Of a stretch of 64,000 nucleotides of DNA, positions 41,577 to 53,121 are shown one piece after another (the stretch's first letter is position 1; every line of letters begins with the position of its first letter). This DNA comes from Diplolepis rosae. Taxonomy: Eukaryota > Arthropoda > Insecta > Hymenoptera > Diplolepididae. The DNA lies in contig JAPYXD010000727.1 of the NCBI GenBank assembly GCA_030998225.1, forward strand, positions 3,100,001 to 3,164,000, written 5' to 3'. The notes beneath the pieces are model-generated. The model was not told the DNA's origin. It saw nothing but the letters and a program-made list of their open reading frames with translations, and did not search any database. Position numbers and translations under genes: made by a program.

Positions 41577-42770
41577 TTTCCGCGCTATTGACACTTTAAT
41601 TTATTTAATGGGTTAATTGTAAAATGTCTGCTTGCCGCAGAGGTGGTTTGATTTTTATTTTGAAAACGGCTTTTAAAAATATAAATCAAGCAGAACAGAA
41701 CGTCAATCTTGGTTTTTCGATAAAATGTTGCAAAGTTTATTAAAAAACACCCCAAACATGGCTTTAAACGCCTGAATGCAGCAAAATGACAGTGGTGGGG
41801 GCAGAAGGCGAGTAGGCTCACTGAGTCACTTTGCTGCGTTCAGGCGTTTGAAGCCATGTTTGGGGTGTTTTTTAATAAACTTTGCAACATTTTAGCGAAA
41901 AACCAAGATTGACGTTCTGTTCTGCTTGATTTATATTTTTAAAAGCCGTTTTCAAAATAAAAATCAGACCACCTCTGGGGCACGCAGACATTTTGCAATT
42001 AACGCATTAAATAAATTAAGGGGGTCGTCTACCTTCGAGCCGAGACTTTTAGCCTATTTTTGGGAATGAATTGCAAAAACACTACTAAAGATATTCACGC
42101 CAGATAAAATTTTTTTTATTATTTCATGTTTTTTCTGCGAAAAAATCTATTTTTCACTTGATAATAAATGCATCCGCGACCTTGGAACGTCCTTGACCTC
42201 AACGCTGCAGAAATGTCATTAAGAACTTTGTGGTAAGACTTTGGCCATTTAAATTGTCTGAAACCAATAAAATGAAATATGTCTGTAATCTGTGTTACAT
42301 TGGCTATATTTTCCCAGAGCCAATTTTTTCTATTGTAAAATGTGTTTATATTAAGCAATTGTTCTTGAAAAAATTCGATTTTTGACCTGTTTTTTGACCT
42401 ATTAGAGCGTGTTAAAAATCAACAAAGTAAAAATTTGAAAATCGCCTCTAGGAAAACATAGCTATATGTTTATTGAATAACTGAAAGAAAATTTGATCAA
42501 ATTCTATCAATATTTCTAGAAGAAGTCATACCACTAAGTTTGAAAAATGCAACTTTTGGGAAATCACGTTTCAAGATAAATGACAGTGCTCGAAAAGCGA
42601 GTAGGTGGCAATCTTTTCGTTTGCATATACCTACGTGAGAAAGCGTATTTAAAAAAATCCCTCATATGGCGTGTTCCTTATAACATCTACATTCAAAATA
42701 TGCAAAAAAAAAAGATTTTTCCAAACCGCGAAGGTAGACGACCCCCTTAAAGTGTCAATAACGTGGAAAT
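41577..42770. repeat. Palindrome (200-base arms) split by a TTAA element
   Basis: The left arm 41583-41790 and right arm 41835-42019 are inverse copies (CCCCAAACATGGCTT on one side, AAGCCATGTTTGGGG on the other). The outer end CTATTGACACTTTAA has its inverse after the insertion at 42747. Confidence 0.75.
42020..42746. mobile_element. TTAA-flanked element, 727 bases
   Basis: The ends GGGGGTCGTCTACCTTCG and CGAAGGTAGACGACCCCC are inverted and TTAA lies on both sides (42016-42019, 42747-42750). The interrupted palindrome reads through when it is removed, proving insertion. Kolobok or piggyBac type. Confidence 0.8.
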
Positions 42771-43061
42771 GTATAATTCCCTGTTGCTTGGACTATTCGA
42801 TTATCATAAACTTAGCCTACGAAATTTTTTGAATTGTAAAGTACATTACTGTCTTTAAGAAGCATTTGGAACTAGTCTTATCTTTTATCGTTAACACTCC
42901 GGGCGGAGTATTGTAGGGATCTGTAGTCCCACACTGCCACTCAGCTGAGTGCGGGTCCGCGCGTAGTAACACAAGCGCACTTCTTTTCCTGCGTCCTGTG
43001 ATACCGCGTTACCGCGCGTTACCGATTATTTTTTAGCCCACTGTATTGACAAGCGGGCCAC

Positions 43062-43548
43062 GAACATTGTTATGTCTTCCCGTCACCGATATATGTCAGT
43101 GCATTTGTGTTGATTTGTGTATGCAGACGTTCCGTGGTTTATGGCGTAGTTTTGTGTTGATTGTAGTTTTTATATAAATTTCGAAGCAAATGATTATTCC
43201 AGGAGTATACAGATGCTGCGTTTTTCAATTCTTCTTGAAGTAAGTGCATTTTACTTGAATTAATGTGCAATGAAAACCAAATTACAAATAGGATTGCAAA
43301 ATTACCACGTGTCACGTGTTGTTTCATTTGGTTTTCATTGCATATTAATTCAAGTAAAATGCACTTACTTCAAGAAAAATTGAAAAACGCAGCTTCTGTA
43401 TACTCTTGGAATAATCACTTGCTTCAAAATTCATGTAAAAACTACAATCAACACAAAACTACGCCGTAAACCACGGAACGTCTGCATACACAAATCAACA
43501 CAAATGCACTGACATATATCGGTGACGGGAAGACTTAACAATGTTGGT
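43062..43548. repeat. 490-base palindrome
   Basis: The ends CATTGTTATGTCTTCCCGTC and GACGGGAAGACTTAACAATG are inverted. Open frames on both strands encode nearly the same peptide because of the symmetry. Confidence 0.8.
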
Positions 43549-43817
43549 GGCGGAGGTGGCGCCATCGAACTTCACGAATTGAACTACGTAGCCAGAACTT
43601 TGTCACAGTGAAATACATTGGAGCTTGGAGGGCCTGTTGACAAGCAGATGTTCTGTGCTCAAAACTTACTTCAAAGTACGTGCAATGTACTCTGACACAT
43701 ATTCTATATAATTAAAGTTAAATTATCAGTTATACCATGTGGAGTCAATTATTACAACCTGGTGTTGCATTTGGAGTTAATAGGCTACTCCGATAATCCA
43801 CTAAAGCCTATAGAACT

Positions 43818-44089
43818 TGTAGGGAACGATGATTGGCTGACTGCGATTCGGCGAGTTCCTCGTCTACTCTGTATACTATCTTCTATGCCACAGCGGTGGC
43901 CATGTTGTAACACCAGTTGGTAGCGGATCGTTCCATCGCACACAAGTGTGCTTGATAAGACGTCATATCGTCTCTTTAAATAAATTCTGTTATTTGTTAA
44001 AGTGAGTGATTACTTATTGTACCAGATGTAACCTAGGGTAGTAGGTTCCCTATAACCTCTCAATTAGTGTTCCACCAAAAATACCTACA
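43818..44089 (+). mobile_element. Ty3/Gypsy LTR, plus orientation
   Basis: It begins TGTAGGGAACGATGATTGGC and ends ATACCTACA. It matches 51327-51576 in the same orientation at moderate identity. It contains AATAAA (TTTAAATAAATT). TG...CA ends fit an LTR. The following GGCAACGCCATTTATG resembles a leader. Confidence 0.75.
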
Positions 44090-44639
44090 AACTTTTGTTG
44101 GCAACGCCATTTATGTGTTAGTCCCGGGACTTATTGAGCCACGTCTTATTAAAGCGATTTCCGGTTTTACAATATAGATTAAATTATATCTTATGCAATA
44201 ATATAGAAAAAGCTAAAGTCAATTTAAAATAAAATAAAAATTAATAGCCAGTCTTTTACAAATAAGATGATTCATAAAGAGCATTATGTTATATTTGTTC
44301 TAAACGAAGCATAGAAATCTTATAAAACAATAATTAGATCTAATAAAAAATTAATTCTTTTTTTAAAATCTATGGTCGCGACCTAACCTATGAGAGAATA
44401 GATAAATACGCTTTTACTTATGCTAAATAATGGTTAGATGTAAAATAAACGAATACATATGCAATTGCCTTAACCAGTACATAAAAAGAAACAGTTAGCC
44501 TATAGGAGATCTCCTTTTTTGTCTTAAAATTTAAATCGCATTTTACAAAAGTACTAAGCGACGCACGAAAAGAAAGAAAGTTTCAACAAAAACAAAAAAT
44601 TAAGTCGAAGTACAAAATAAGTATAGTCTATACATTGAA

Positions 44640-46803
44640 CGTAACCCTTTTCTTGCGGCTATAAGTTTTTAACGGTGGGATGACATTCCCATCAACAGGT
44701 GATTTCGAACCTGGTTGTGAGATATTGTAGATGTCTTCGCGAACAAAGTAAGCCGGTTTAATGTTCTTATATATAATATTCTTATTCATATAAAAGTGTA
44801 CGGGTGCTCGAGAGACTTCCGAGAAGGAGTAGAAAGTAAGAAAATATGAGTGCTAGATTCTAAATTTTTAAATACAAAGGTTTTTCATTTATAATTTTGA
44901 GCTACAGGAATAGTTTTGACCTTCCGCATATGCTCTCGAAATTCTTCAAAAAACATCCGCGGATCAGGTGAAAAATCCTCAGGCAGGATGAACTCCCCGG
45001 GAATCCTAAGAGTTGTGCCGTAGAGACACTCGGCAGGCGATGAACCAGTGTCCAAAACGTTCGATCCTAAACCCAACATGACTGTTGACAAAGAGCGATA
45101 CCAAGCGCGATCATTATGGCACATGATTGCAGCCTTAAGAGATCTATGCTAAAGCCCAATCATTCCATTGGCAGCTGGATGATAGGGAGTTGTATGATCC
45201 CTATGGCAACCAATAAGTTGCATCAACACCGCAAAAAGCTGAGATTCGAACTGACTGCCCTGATCTGTAGTTAACTTCTCAGGAGCACCATAACGCGAGA
45301 TCCAGGTGTCATAAAATGCACGACAAACTGTGATCGCCTCAACATTTTTAAGCGGAACCGCCTCCGGCCAGCAAGAGAAACGGTCTATCATCGTAAGACA
45401 ATACCTGTAACCATCGCTGTCTGGAAGTGGACCCACGATGTCAAGATGTATGTGCTTAAATCTACCATCAGGCACGACGAATTGAGCACGAGTAAGATGG
45501 TTATGATGCGAGATTTTAGACTGCTGGCAATCAAGACAAGCTTTACACGATGCAGAAATATCGCGATGCATCGCTGGCCAAACATAGTGTTTGCGAACAA
45601 CGCGATCAGAAACCCTAGCACTCGGATGAGCGGGATCATGAAAAAGATGAAAAATGCGTTGACGCAAAGCTGACGGAATATACGGGCGAATAGTCTCTCC
45701 CGAGAGATCACAATAAATGGCAGAACGCCCAGAATCCCACAGGAGCTTTCTCAAGCTTAAGGAGCATTTAGTATCCGCGATAATGCGCCTAAGTTCGTCA
45801 TCATTTCCCTGCGCGTCAGAAATGTCAGAAAGACTGAACAAAGTAGACAAAGAAACCGATTCAATCCTGGATAAAGAATCCGCAACTACATTGTCTGGAC
45901 CAGGCTGAAATTCGAGTTTTGTGGTAAATTGTGAGATGAACGACAATTGCCTCTGCTGTCTAGGAGAAGCCTTCTGCGAACGTTGAATAAAAGCGTAAAT
46001 AAGTGGTTTGTGATCGGTAACGACTTTGATGACTTGACCTTCAAGAAAATATTTGAAGTACCGAATGGCTTCATAAACAGCCGTTAGTTCGCGATCATAT
46101 GCACTATAATTTAGCTGTGATGATGAAAAGTTTTTCTAAAGAAGGCAAGTGGCTTCCACGAATCATCTATAAACTGTTCTAAGGAGGCTCCCATGCCAAA
46201 GTCCGAAGCATCGGTGACTAGACGCAGTTCGAGACCCATGGCGGGATGAGCAAGAAGGGTTGCGTTAGCCAGATTCTTTTTAATCTGATCAAACGCTTCT
46301 TCGGCCTCTCTGGTCCAATGATTGTACGTTTATCATTTCTGCGAGATTCATGAAGATACTGGTTCAAGACCATCGCGGTCGATTAAATGACCAAGAAATT
46401 GAAGCTTCGATTGGCCGAACTGGCATTTGTTGACGTTTATACGTATAACATAGTTTTTCAGTCATTTAAAAACGGCCCTGAGATGATTCTCATGTTCTTC
46501 GGAATTCGAAGAGGCGATGAGGATGTCATCGATATAACAGAAAAAAAAATCAAGATCCCGTAAAGTGCGATGAATATAACACTGGAAAGATTGACTTGCG
46601 TTGCGCAAACCAAAAGTCATCATGTTATACTCAAAGAGTCCGAAGGGAGTAATAATCGTTGTTTTGGTCCATCCTCGGGGGCTATAGGGACTTGATTATA
46701 AGCCATATGGAGATCGAGCTTAGAGAATATCACCTTACCGCGAAGGTTAGCTGTAAAATCGTGCAAATGAGGTACAGGGTATTTGTCAGGTTTAGTAACA
46801 GCA
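44640..46803 (-). pseudogene. Ty3/Gypsy pol: RT, RNase H, integrase, broken
   Basis: Minus strand. RT starts LNAVTKPDKYPVP and holds CYIDDILIA (near 46520). RNase H has LVTDASDFGMGA and the tail LEFQPGPDNVVADSLSR. The integrase has an HHCC zinc domain (CKACLDCQQ), LDIVGPLP and LTTDQGSQFES. The third catalytic Glu region (usual GM.ER) reads GMIGL-stop, so the integrase is dead. Several stops and shifts occur in RT. The C-terminal part matches the plus-strand copy at 50100-50981. Confidence 0.85.
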
Positions 46804-46807
46804 TTAA

Positions 46808-48594
46808 CCCTTTAACGCCCAGATGTGCAGAATTTTCACGTTGACTACAATGTCGTACCATTTATAGAAAAAAGATGAAAAAGGATCGGAAACTACATAT
46901 CCTACCGTTTTTGGGGTCGCTCTTTCGAATGGAACAGTCAGGATTCTCAAAAAATGACGCTTAACCCTTTATTTATCCAAAAATACCCAAAAAAACGCTA
47001 TTTTTAGGGTACAATTTTTTTTTTAATTTAAATTTTTACTATGTTCCCGACACTTAGGCAACTTCTAAGTTATCAGAAACGTGTTCTCGAGACTTGTACT
47101 TTTAAAACATGCATTGAAATATTTTGTTTTTCTTTGTTTTCTAATTCAATATGGCGCCTGGACGTTTGAAATTGAGAATATTGATCCTATTTCGGATTTT
47201 CCAGGTTCGTATATATACGTATATTTCGAGTTTTATTATAAACCAGGATGGTGTAAAATTTGCCAATTAGCAATCTCATAGGTTTTAGTCATCACTAAAT
47301 TCAAATCTTAGGTGAGTTTTTCGAAATTGAAAATGGCTGATCCAATATGGCGGACCCGTTATGTGAAATTTGATATTCCCGAAATAAAAAAATACTGCCG
47401 CATTCTACGCAAAATTTAAAATCAAAATTATTCTGGATGTTTTTTTGATTACAAGAGTTGTTTTCGAAAAAAAAATTCCAAAATTATGAGGCTTCCCGAA
47501 ATTATTAGAAATTTGAGTATCTATGACAAATCGACATTCATGGATTTTTATGGTAAGGTAGAGTATTAACAAATATAAAATGCAGGCGAATTTACTAATT
47601 TCCCAACATTCATTAGTGTCTCTTTCACGCCCTACCATTTATCTATAAATGTTCATCTACTTCTATAGCATAATTATAAGTGAGTTTCATGTATGATTCA
47701 TATGAACATTAGTTTATGAAATATTAGCACAGTCTGAGACAAAAAATATAGATATATGTAAATTTTGAATAATTTCGGGAAGTCTCATAATTTTGGAATT
47801 TTTTCTCGAAAAAAACTCTTGTAATCAAAATAACATCCGGAATAATTTTGATTTTAAATTTTGCGTAGAATGCGGCAGTATTTTTTTATTTCGGGAATAT
47901 CAAATTTCACATAACGGGTCCGCCATATTGGATCAGCCATTTTCAATTTCAAAAAACTCACCTAAGATTCGAATTTAGTGATGACTAAAACCTATGAGAT
48001 TGCTAATTGGCAAATTTTACACCATCCTGGTTTGTAATAAAACTCGAAATATACGTATTTCTACTAGCTAATTCATGGCAGCCGCTATCTTGAATTTTAA
48101 TTTTATGGGCTAATATTGCTTCCGCTATCACAATCGGTGAGACAAAACTCGTAATAACTTATTTATATGATCACACAACGAAGTAACCTGGAAAATCCGA
48201 AATAGGATCAATATGCTCAATTTCTAAAAATTTCAAACGTCCAGACGCCATTTTGAATTAGAGAAAAAAGAAAAACAAAATATTTCAATGCATATTTCAA
48301 AAGTACAATCCCGAGAACACGTTTCTGATAACTTAGAAGTTGCTTAAGTGTCGGGAATATAGTGAAAATTTAAATTTAAAATAAAATCGTACTCCAAAAA
48401 TAGGGTTTTTTTTGGATCTTTTTGGGAAAATAAAGGGTTAAGCGTCATTTTTTGAGAATTCTGACTGTGCCATTCGAAAGAGCGACCCCGAAAACGGTAG
48501 GATATGGAGTTTCCGATCCTTTTTCATCTTTTTTCTATAAATGGTACGACATTGTAGTCAACGTGAAAATTCTGCACATCTGGGCATTAAAGGG
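46808..48594. mobile_element. 1.8-kb palindromic TTAA-flanked element inside Gypsy pol
   Basis: The ends CCCTTTAACGCCCAGATGTG and the inverse at 48571-48594 are beside TTAA (46804-46807, 48595-48598). The arms are about 720 bases; the right arm has about 120 extra bases near 48060-48185. Removing it joins CCGTCGCC-TTAA-TGCTGT into GDFRRLNAVTK, an unbroken RT motif, so the insertion was precise. Confidence 0.85.
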
Positions 48595-48598
48595 TTAA

Positions 48599-49141
48599 GG
48601 CGACGGAAATCACCGCTGGATGTCCCTTGGTGATGATATGATGTTGAACACCACAAACTCTCATTTTTGAGATCTGAGATAAGCCCGTGATCTTCGGAAA
48701 TTCCGCTAGAATCCCGGAATAAGCTGTATAACGATCTACTGAGCTGACGCTCAAAACAGCTGCAGATTTTAAGAATCCAACGACACCAAGGCCAGTGGTC
48801 GTGTCAACCAAGCGTGACTCATGAAGATAAGGCACAAGATGGTAATGAGCCAACAGATGAGTCCCAATGATAGGGTTTGGAACCGCTGCTACACAGAAGT
48901 TCCATGAAAATTTTCGGCGCAAATTTAAATTCAGCGATAAGCGCTTAGTGCCATAAGTAAGCACACGAGAATCATTGGTGGCGAAAAGGGCTAAGTCGTT
49001 AGGTAGGTTATTTATAGTCCTTTTATCAGCAGGTAACAAGGAAATTTCGGAACCCGTGTCGATTAAAAACACTAATCCCGAGTCACGATCACGAACATGG
49101 AGACATTTAGAAGATTTAATGCCTGGACCGATAGTCTCCAC
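48599..49141 (-). pseudogene. Ty3/Gypsy aspartic protease and start of RT
   Basis: It carries the protease active site FLIDTGSEISLLP (residues about 30-42) and a later GTHLLAHYHL segment. After HHIITKGHPA it joins SGDFRRL in another frame, so roughly 50 residues of the RT N-terminus seem to be deleted just before the palindrome insertion. Confidence 0.8.
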
Positions 49142-49155
49142 ACAAGCAGGCTGAT

Positions 49156-49350
49156 TTAGTTTTCCGAGACATTAGAAGCACTCCAAGAATACAGCTGCAC
49201 ACATTTGACGGCTTTAGTGCCAAATCTTTTATGATAAAAACAGAGGTTAGAATCTCTGCTCCGAGAACGGTTACGTCTGTTCCGAAAGTTGGAAGCAGAA
49301 CGTGACCTATGACGTACTTTTCTAGGAGGAGGGCCGCGAAATCCCTTCAT
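49156..49350 (-). pseudogene. Gypsy gag C-terminus, basic, CH-type knuckle
   Basis: An Arg/Ser-rich basic stretch is followed by CFYHKRFGTKAVKC, a nucleocapsid-like zinc motif typical of some insect Gypsy gags. A stop at 49364-49366 separates it from the main gag frame. Confidence 0.7.
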
Positions 49351-49365
49351 AAGACGGTTTAGTTG

Positions 49366-50019
49366 TTACGAAAGCCGGTCGACCTTCTGAGAAAGGTCAG
49401 ATGAAGAAGCAGGACCAGCAATGACGGCAACCATGGGCTGGAGTGTCTGGGCACGGGAGGCGATGTCAATTAATCGAAAAAATGGCCTTGAGTACCTGTC
49501 TGAACAGACTCCATCGTTCAGACTGCGTAACCGATTGAGAAGAAGCGATGGCTTTCCCTCAGCAAACACCTCACCCTTAAGAAGTTGACGAAGACTTGTT
49601 TCGGGAGATTTAGAAAAAGCACAGATTAAACTATTCTTGATCTGAGTATATTGATCAATTGATCGTGGCACCGCTGTGATAATATCCCTAATGTGAGGGA
49701 TAAGATCCGTATCCAAGTTGGCAATAATTGAGTGTGCTTTCGTTGCCTCTGTGATGATACGTGCATCCGCAAATGAAGCTTCAACCTGGAAAAACCAACA
49801 TTGCGGGTCTTCACGGAAAAACTTTGAAATCTTTGGGATGCGGTAAGAGTCCACGTGACCGGCGAGCCGCTCAAGAATTCCGGGAAGCTCCCCCTGCCCA
49901 GGATCCACCTGGTCACTATTGTCTTGCATGATCAAAGAGTCTGAAAGGTATTGATAATAATTATAAAACATCCAAAATGCAATTCCGAGAGCAATTAATA
50001 TAAAAAGCATAAGTTGCAT
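49366..50019 (-). pseudogene. Gypsy gag (capsid region)
   Basis: The core contains IPKISKFFREDPQCWFFQVEASF, a recognisable capsid start in Gypsy gag (shown here across 49800-49860), and LRQLLKGEVFAEGKPSLLLNRLRSL. The first 35 or so residues (hydrophobic) probably are not part of the original protein. It would assemble the particle that holds the element RNA. Confidence 0.75.
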
Positions 50020-50099
50020 AGAACGAAAAATTATTAGTTTCTCGAAAAATACCTATCAAGCGCTCGCACACCAAATCAAGAAACCCACACGAAACCTAG

Positions 50100-50981
50100 A
50101 TGCAATTGAAAATTTTGCGGCACAATCGTCTACTGCCAACGAGTTTTTCCGCTCTAAATGGGCGCTTTCGCCATGTGCAAATGGACATTATTGGTCTACT
50201 CCCCATTAGTAATGGTTTTAGGTATTGCCTTACGATCATCGACCGTTTTTCGCGTTGGCTTGAGGCTATACCACTTAAAGACATCGAAGCATCAACCATT
50301 TGTAGAGCTTTCTTCGACTATTGGGTTTCACGCTATGGTTCACCAGAAACACTAACCACGGATCAAGGCAGTCAATTTGAATCTCAACTATTTTCAGCAC
50401 TTTTGCAATTAATAGGCTCCAACCGCACACGAACCACCGCCTATCATCCCGCATCTAATGGCATGATCAAACGGTGGCATCGATCACTTAAAACGGCTAT
50501 CATGTGCCATTCCGACCGCGAATGGTCGCGATCTTTGTCTTCAGTTTTAATCGGCTTACGAACTAACGTTTTGGACATCGGGGCGTCGCCTGCTGAGTTC
50601 GTTTTCGGAACCACCCTCCGAATTCGCAGGGAATTCATCTTGCCCGAGGATTTCTCGCCTGACCCGCTCATTTTTCTCAAAGAGTTTCGAGAACATATGT
50701 GGAAGGTAAAACCAGTTCCAGTAGCTCAAAAGTCTAAACGAAATGCCTTTGTTCTCAAAGAACTTAGCTCATGTTCTTACGAATTTCTGCGTGATCACGC
50801 CAGGAAGGCTTTGGAACGCCCTTATACGGGCCCTCATAAAGTTTTATATCGCTCGTCAGACAGAGTTTTTGAAATAGAGGTTAACGGCGTTTTACGCCAT
50901 GTCATGTCATGCCATCATCCGGACATTGTAAAACCGGTTTTTAAAACGTATTCACGCAAGCGAGTTACATTTAAACAATAA
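50100..50981 (+). pseudogene. Ty3/Gypsy integrase, C-terminal two-thirds, plus strand
   Basis: 293 residues open, same family as the minus-strand pol. It has MDIIGLLP (first Asp), TTDQGSQFES (second Asp) and HPASNGMIKRWHRSLK, where the expected catalytic Glu is Lys. A C-terminal chromodomain-like or SH3-like part follows (RPYTGPHKVLYRSSDRVFEI). RT and earlier domains are missing. It is followed by the LTR at 51327. Confidence 0.85.
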
Positions 50982-51326
50982 ATGTAAGTGTAAAAATGCT
51001 GAAGGAATGTCATCTCATTATTAGTTGATGTCAGAAAAGAGCCAAGACAAGTCAAACGTCTGTGATCTATGCCTTGGTACCTTCTCCTCTCATCTCCATT
51101 TGCGAGTATGACCATTGTGTTCCGCAAAATTTTACGCATTTCTATTTCACAAATTTCTTTTTTTTCCAAATACGCTAAAAGCATTGCCTAAACTACGTAA
51201 CAAAATGTATATTTTTATGTATTAAATTACTTTTTGTAACATGGAATTTTGTCTTTTCGTCCTATGTTCGGTATAATCACACCTGTATATATATTATTGA
51301 CGAATATTCTGAATATTCTTGAATAC

Positions 51327-51576
51327 TGTAGGGAACGATGATTGGCTAAGCGCGATTCGTCGAGTTTCCCATCTACTCTTGTATCAAGTTCTATGCCGTA
51401 GCGGCAGCCACGCTCTGTTAACTAGTTGGTAGTTGATCGCTCCCGTGATCACGTCATGGTCTGACTAGACCTTTGTTAATTGTTAAATAAACATTTGTTG
51501 AGTTGACATTGTGAATTAAATTATTTCTCCAAGTTGAACTAGGGAAGTAGGATCCCTATTTACCAAAACACCTACA
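51327..51576 (+). mobile_element. Ty3/Gypsy LTR, plus orientation, partner of 43818
   Basis: It begins TGTAGGGAACGATGATTGGC and ends ACACCTACA. It is the natural 3' LTR of the plus-strand integrase fragment. Confidence 0.8.
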
Positions 51577-52848
51577 ATGGCTCCTCAGCAGCGCCATCTG
51601 TGGTCGAATTGATGATTGAGACTGCCGCCGGCGCGCCGGCTATTCCAGTGATCTCGGAAGGTGGAGCTGGCAGTCCCCACTACGGATCACTGGCCAATTG
51701 CGGCGAGAATAAAAGTTTTGCCGTCATGAAAACTTTTTTGTATTATGGAGAAATGACTACATAAAAGCGGTAAATTTCATCAATATCCGACTTGAATTTT
51801 TTATGTATTGTTACTTTGAAGTTTGTAAATTTTATAGATTTTGCTGAAAAGTCAATAATTTTCTCCTTAAAGCCAATATTTTTGAAACAATTATCATTAT
51901 AAATGTGTACAGCATGTAGTTCTGTTTCACTGACATCTATACACGGAGAAAATTTATTTGATAAAGATTACCCAATAATCGAGGAAAACGGGGACATAGA
52001 CATTTGGGAAAAGTTAAATATAATGTCGTGTTTATTCAGGAATAAATTGTAAATAATAATCTAGCAGTCGAGTAAACTCTCAAACTGTAAAGTAAAAATT
52101 AAATTTTATAACATTTGATATGAGGAGTCTATTACTTGCAACCAATTTGTTATCATCGCGCTCCGCTCTGTTTAGACCGAGCGCTCGGTGTTATATTTTT
52201 CGCATACATTCGAGTTTATTTCTTGTAATTTGATACTGAAAGAGGGTGTTTTGGTCAAATATCATTGGTGTTCCGGTATTGTCAGGTATTTCAGTCATAT
52301 TTAGAATTCAAGTTCAGCGTAGTAAAAATTAATATTTTGCAAATAATTATGTCATTACTCTAATTGTAGGTTTTCCCAACAAGCTTCGCACTTTAACTAC
52401 TGTGAGACAGATGCTACTTTTTTCAAAGGTAAGAGCTATGTATGCGTTACAAATAGAAATATTGATAAGAATGGACGTTAATTAGTCAAATGTTTTCAGA
52501 GCTGACTGGCTAGATCCTATGTAACTTATTTAACTTTAGGATGAAAGGAATTAAGAAACTTTTTTTTTAAAGTTTTGAAAGTATCTTGCGTTTACTTATC
52601 AAAATATTAAAAGTTTGAATAGTATTGTAAAAACTTAGTTTTGCTTTTATTTGAGATTTTATAGCTTGGAATTCTTAAATTTTCAAATTTGTTTGCTTAA
52701 TTTAACTTCATTTTCAGACTAAAGTATTTCAATTAGAAATTTGTTATATATGAAAGAGTGAATGTAAAATTTAAAATTCGGCAAAACTATTTTCTGTTGA
52801 AAAATAAGTATTTAAGTCATTTTTAATTTTAAGTGAGGGGGAAGTAAG
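51577..52848. other. No gene seen
   Basis: It starts with a GC-rich 100 bases (GGCGCGCCGGC), then AT-rich sequence. A lone terminus TACACGGAGAAAAT at about 51943 is MITE-like. Confidence 0.4.
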
Positions 52849-53121
52849 CTCTCTAAATAAGTATCAGTCAAAATCTACTAATTATCAGTGAAATTTTACT
52901 GATTCAAATAGCTAAAAAGAGGTTACTGTAAAACAGTCAAATTCCATTGATTGCTCCAGTGAAAATTAACTGATTTAACAGTGAAAACATGTTTTCCACT
53001 GATTCAATCAGTGATAATCAACTAATTTAACAGTGAAATATATTTTTTCACTGGTAAATCAGTGAAAAGGCAAATCACTGATTCAATCTGTGAAAATTTG
53101 ACTGATTCAGATTTAGAGAGT
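52849..53121. mobile_element. MITE with CTCTCTAAAT ends and internal TTCACTGATT repeats
   Basis: The ends CTCTCTAAATAAGTATCAGT and the inverse ACTGATTCAGATTTAGAGAG enclose about ten repeats of (A)CTGATT / AATCAGTGAAA in both orientations. The target duplication is not clear. Confidence 0.7.

Larger units (their letters stand above)
38830..42975. mobile_element. T element: 4.1-kb inverted-repeat unit with three nested palindromes
   Basis: The ends are inverted (ACCCTACAATACTCCCGCCC... GTGTTAACGATA at 38885-38920; the inverse at about 42883-42925). Inside are the palindromes 38929-41113 and 41577-42770, and within the latter a TTAA-flanked element. Confidence 0.6.

Noticed and set aside
43139..43469. 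Similar peptides (SLHINSSKMHLLQE) on both strands
   Set aside because: Explained by the 490-base palindrome.
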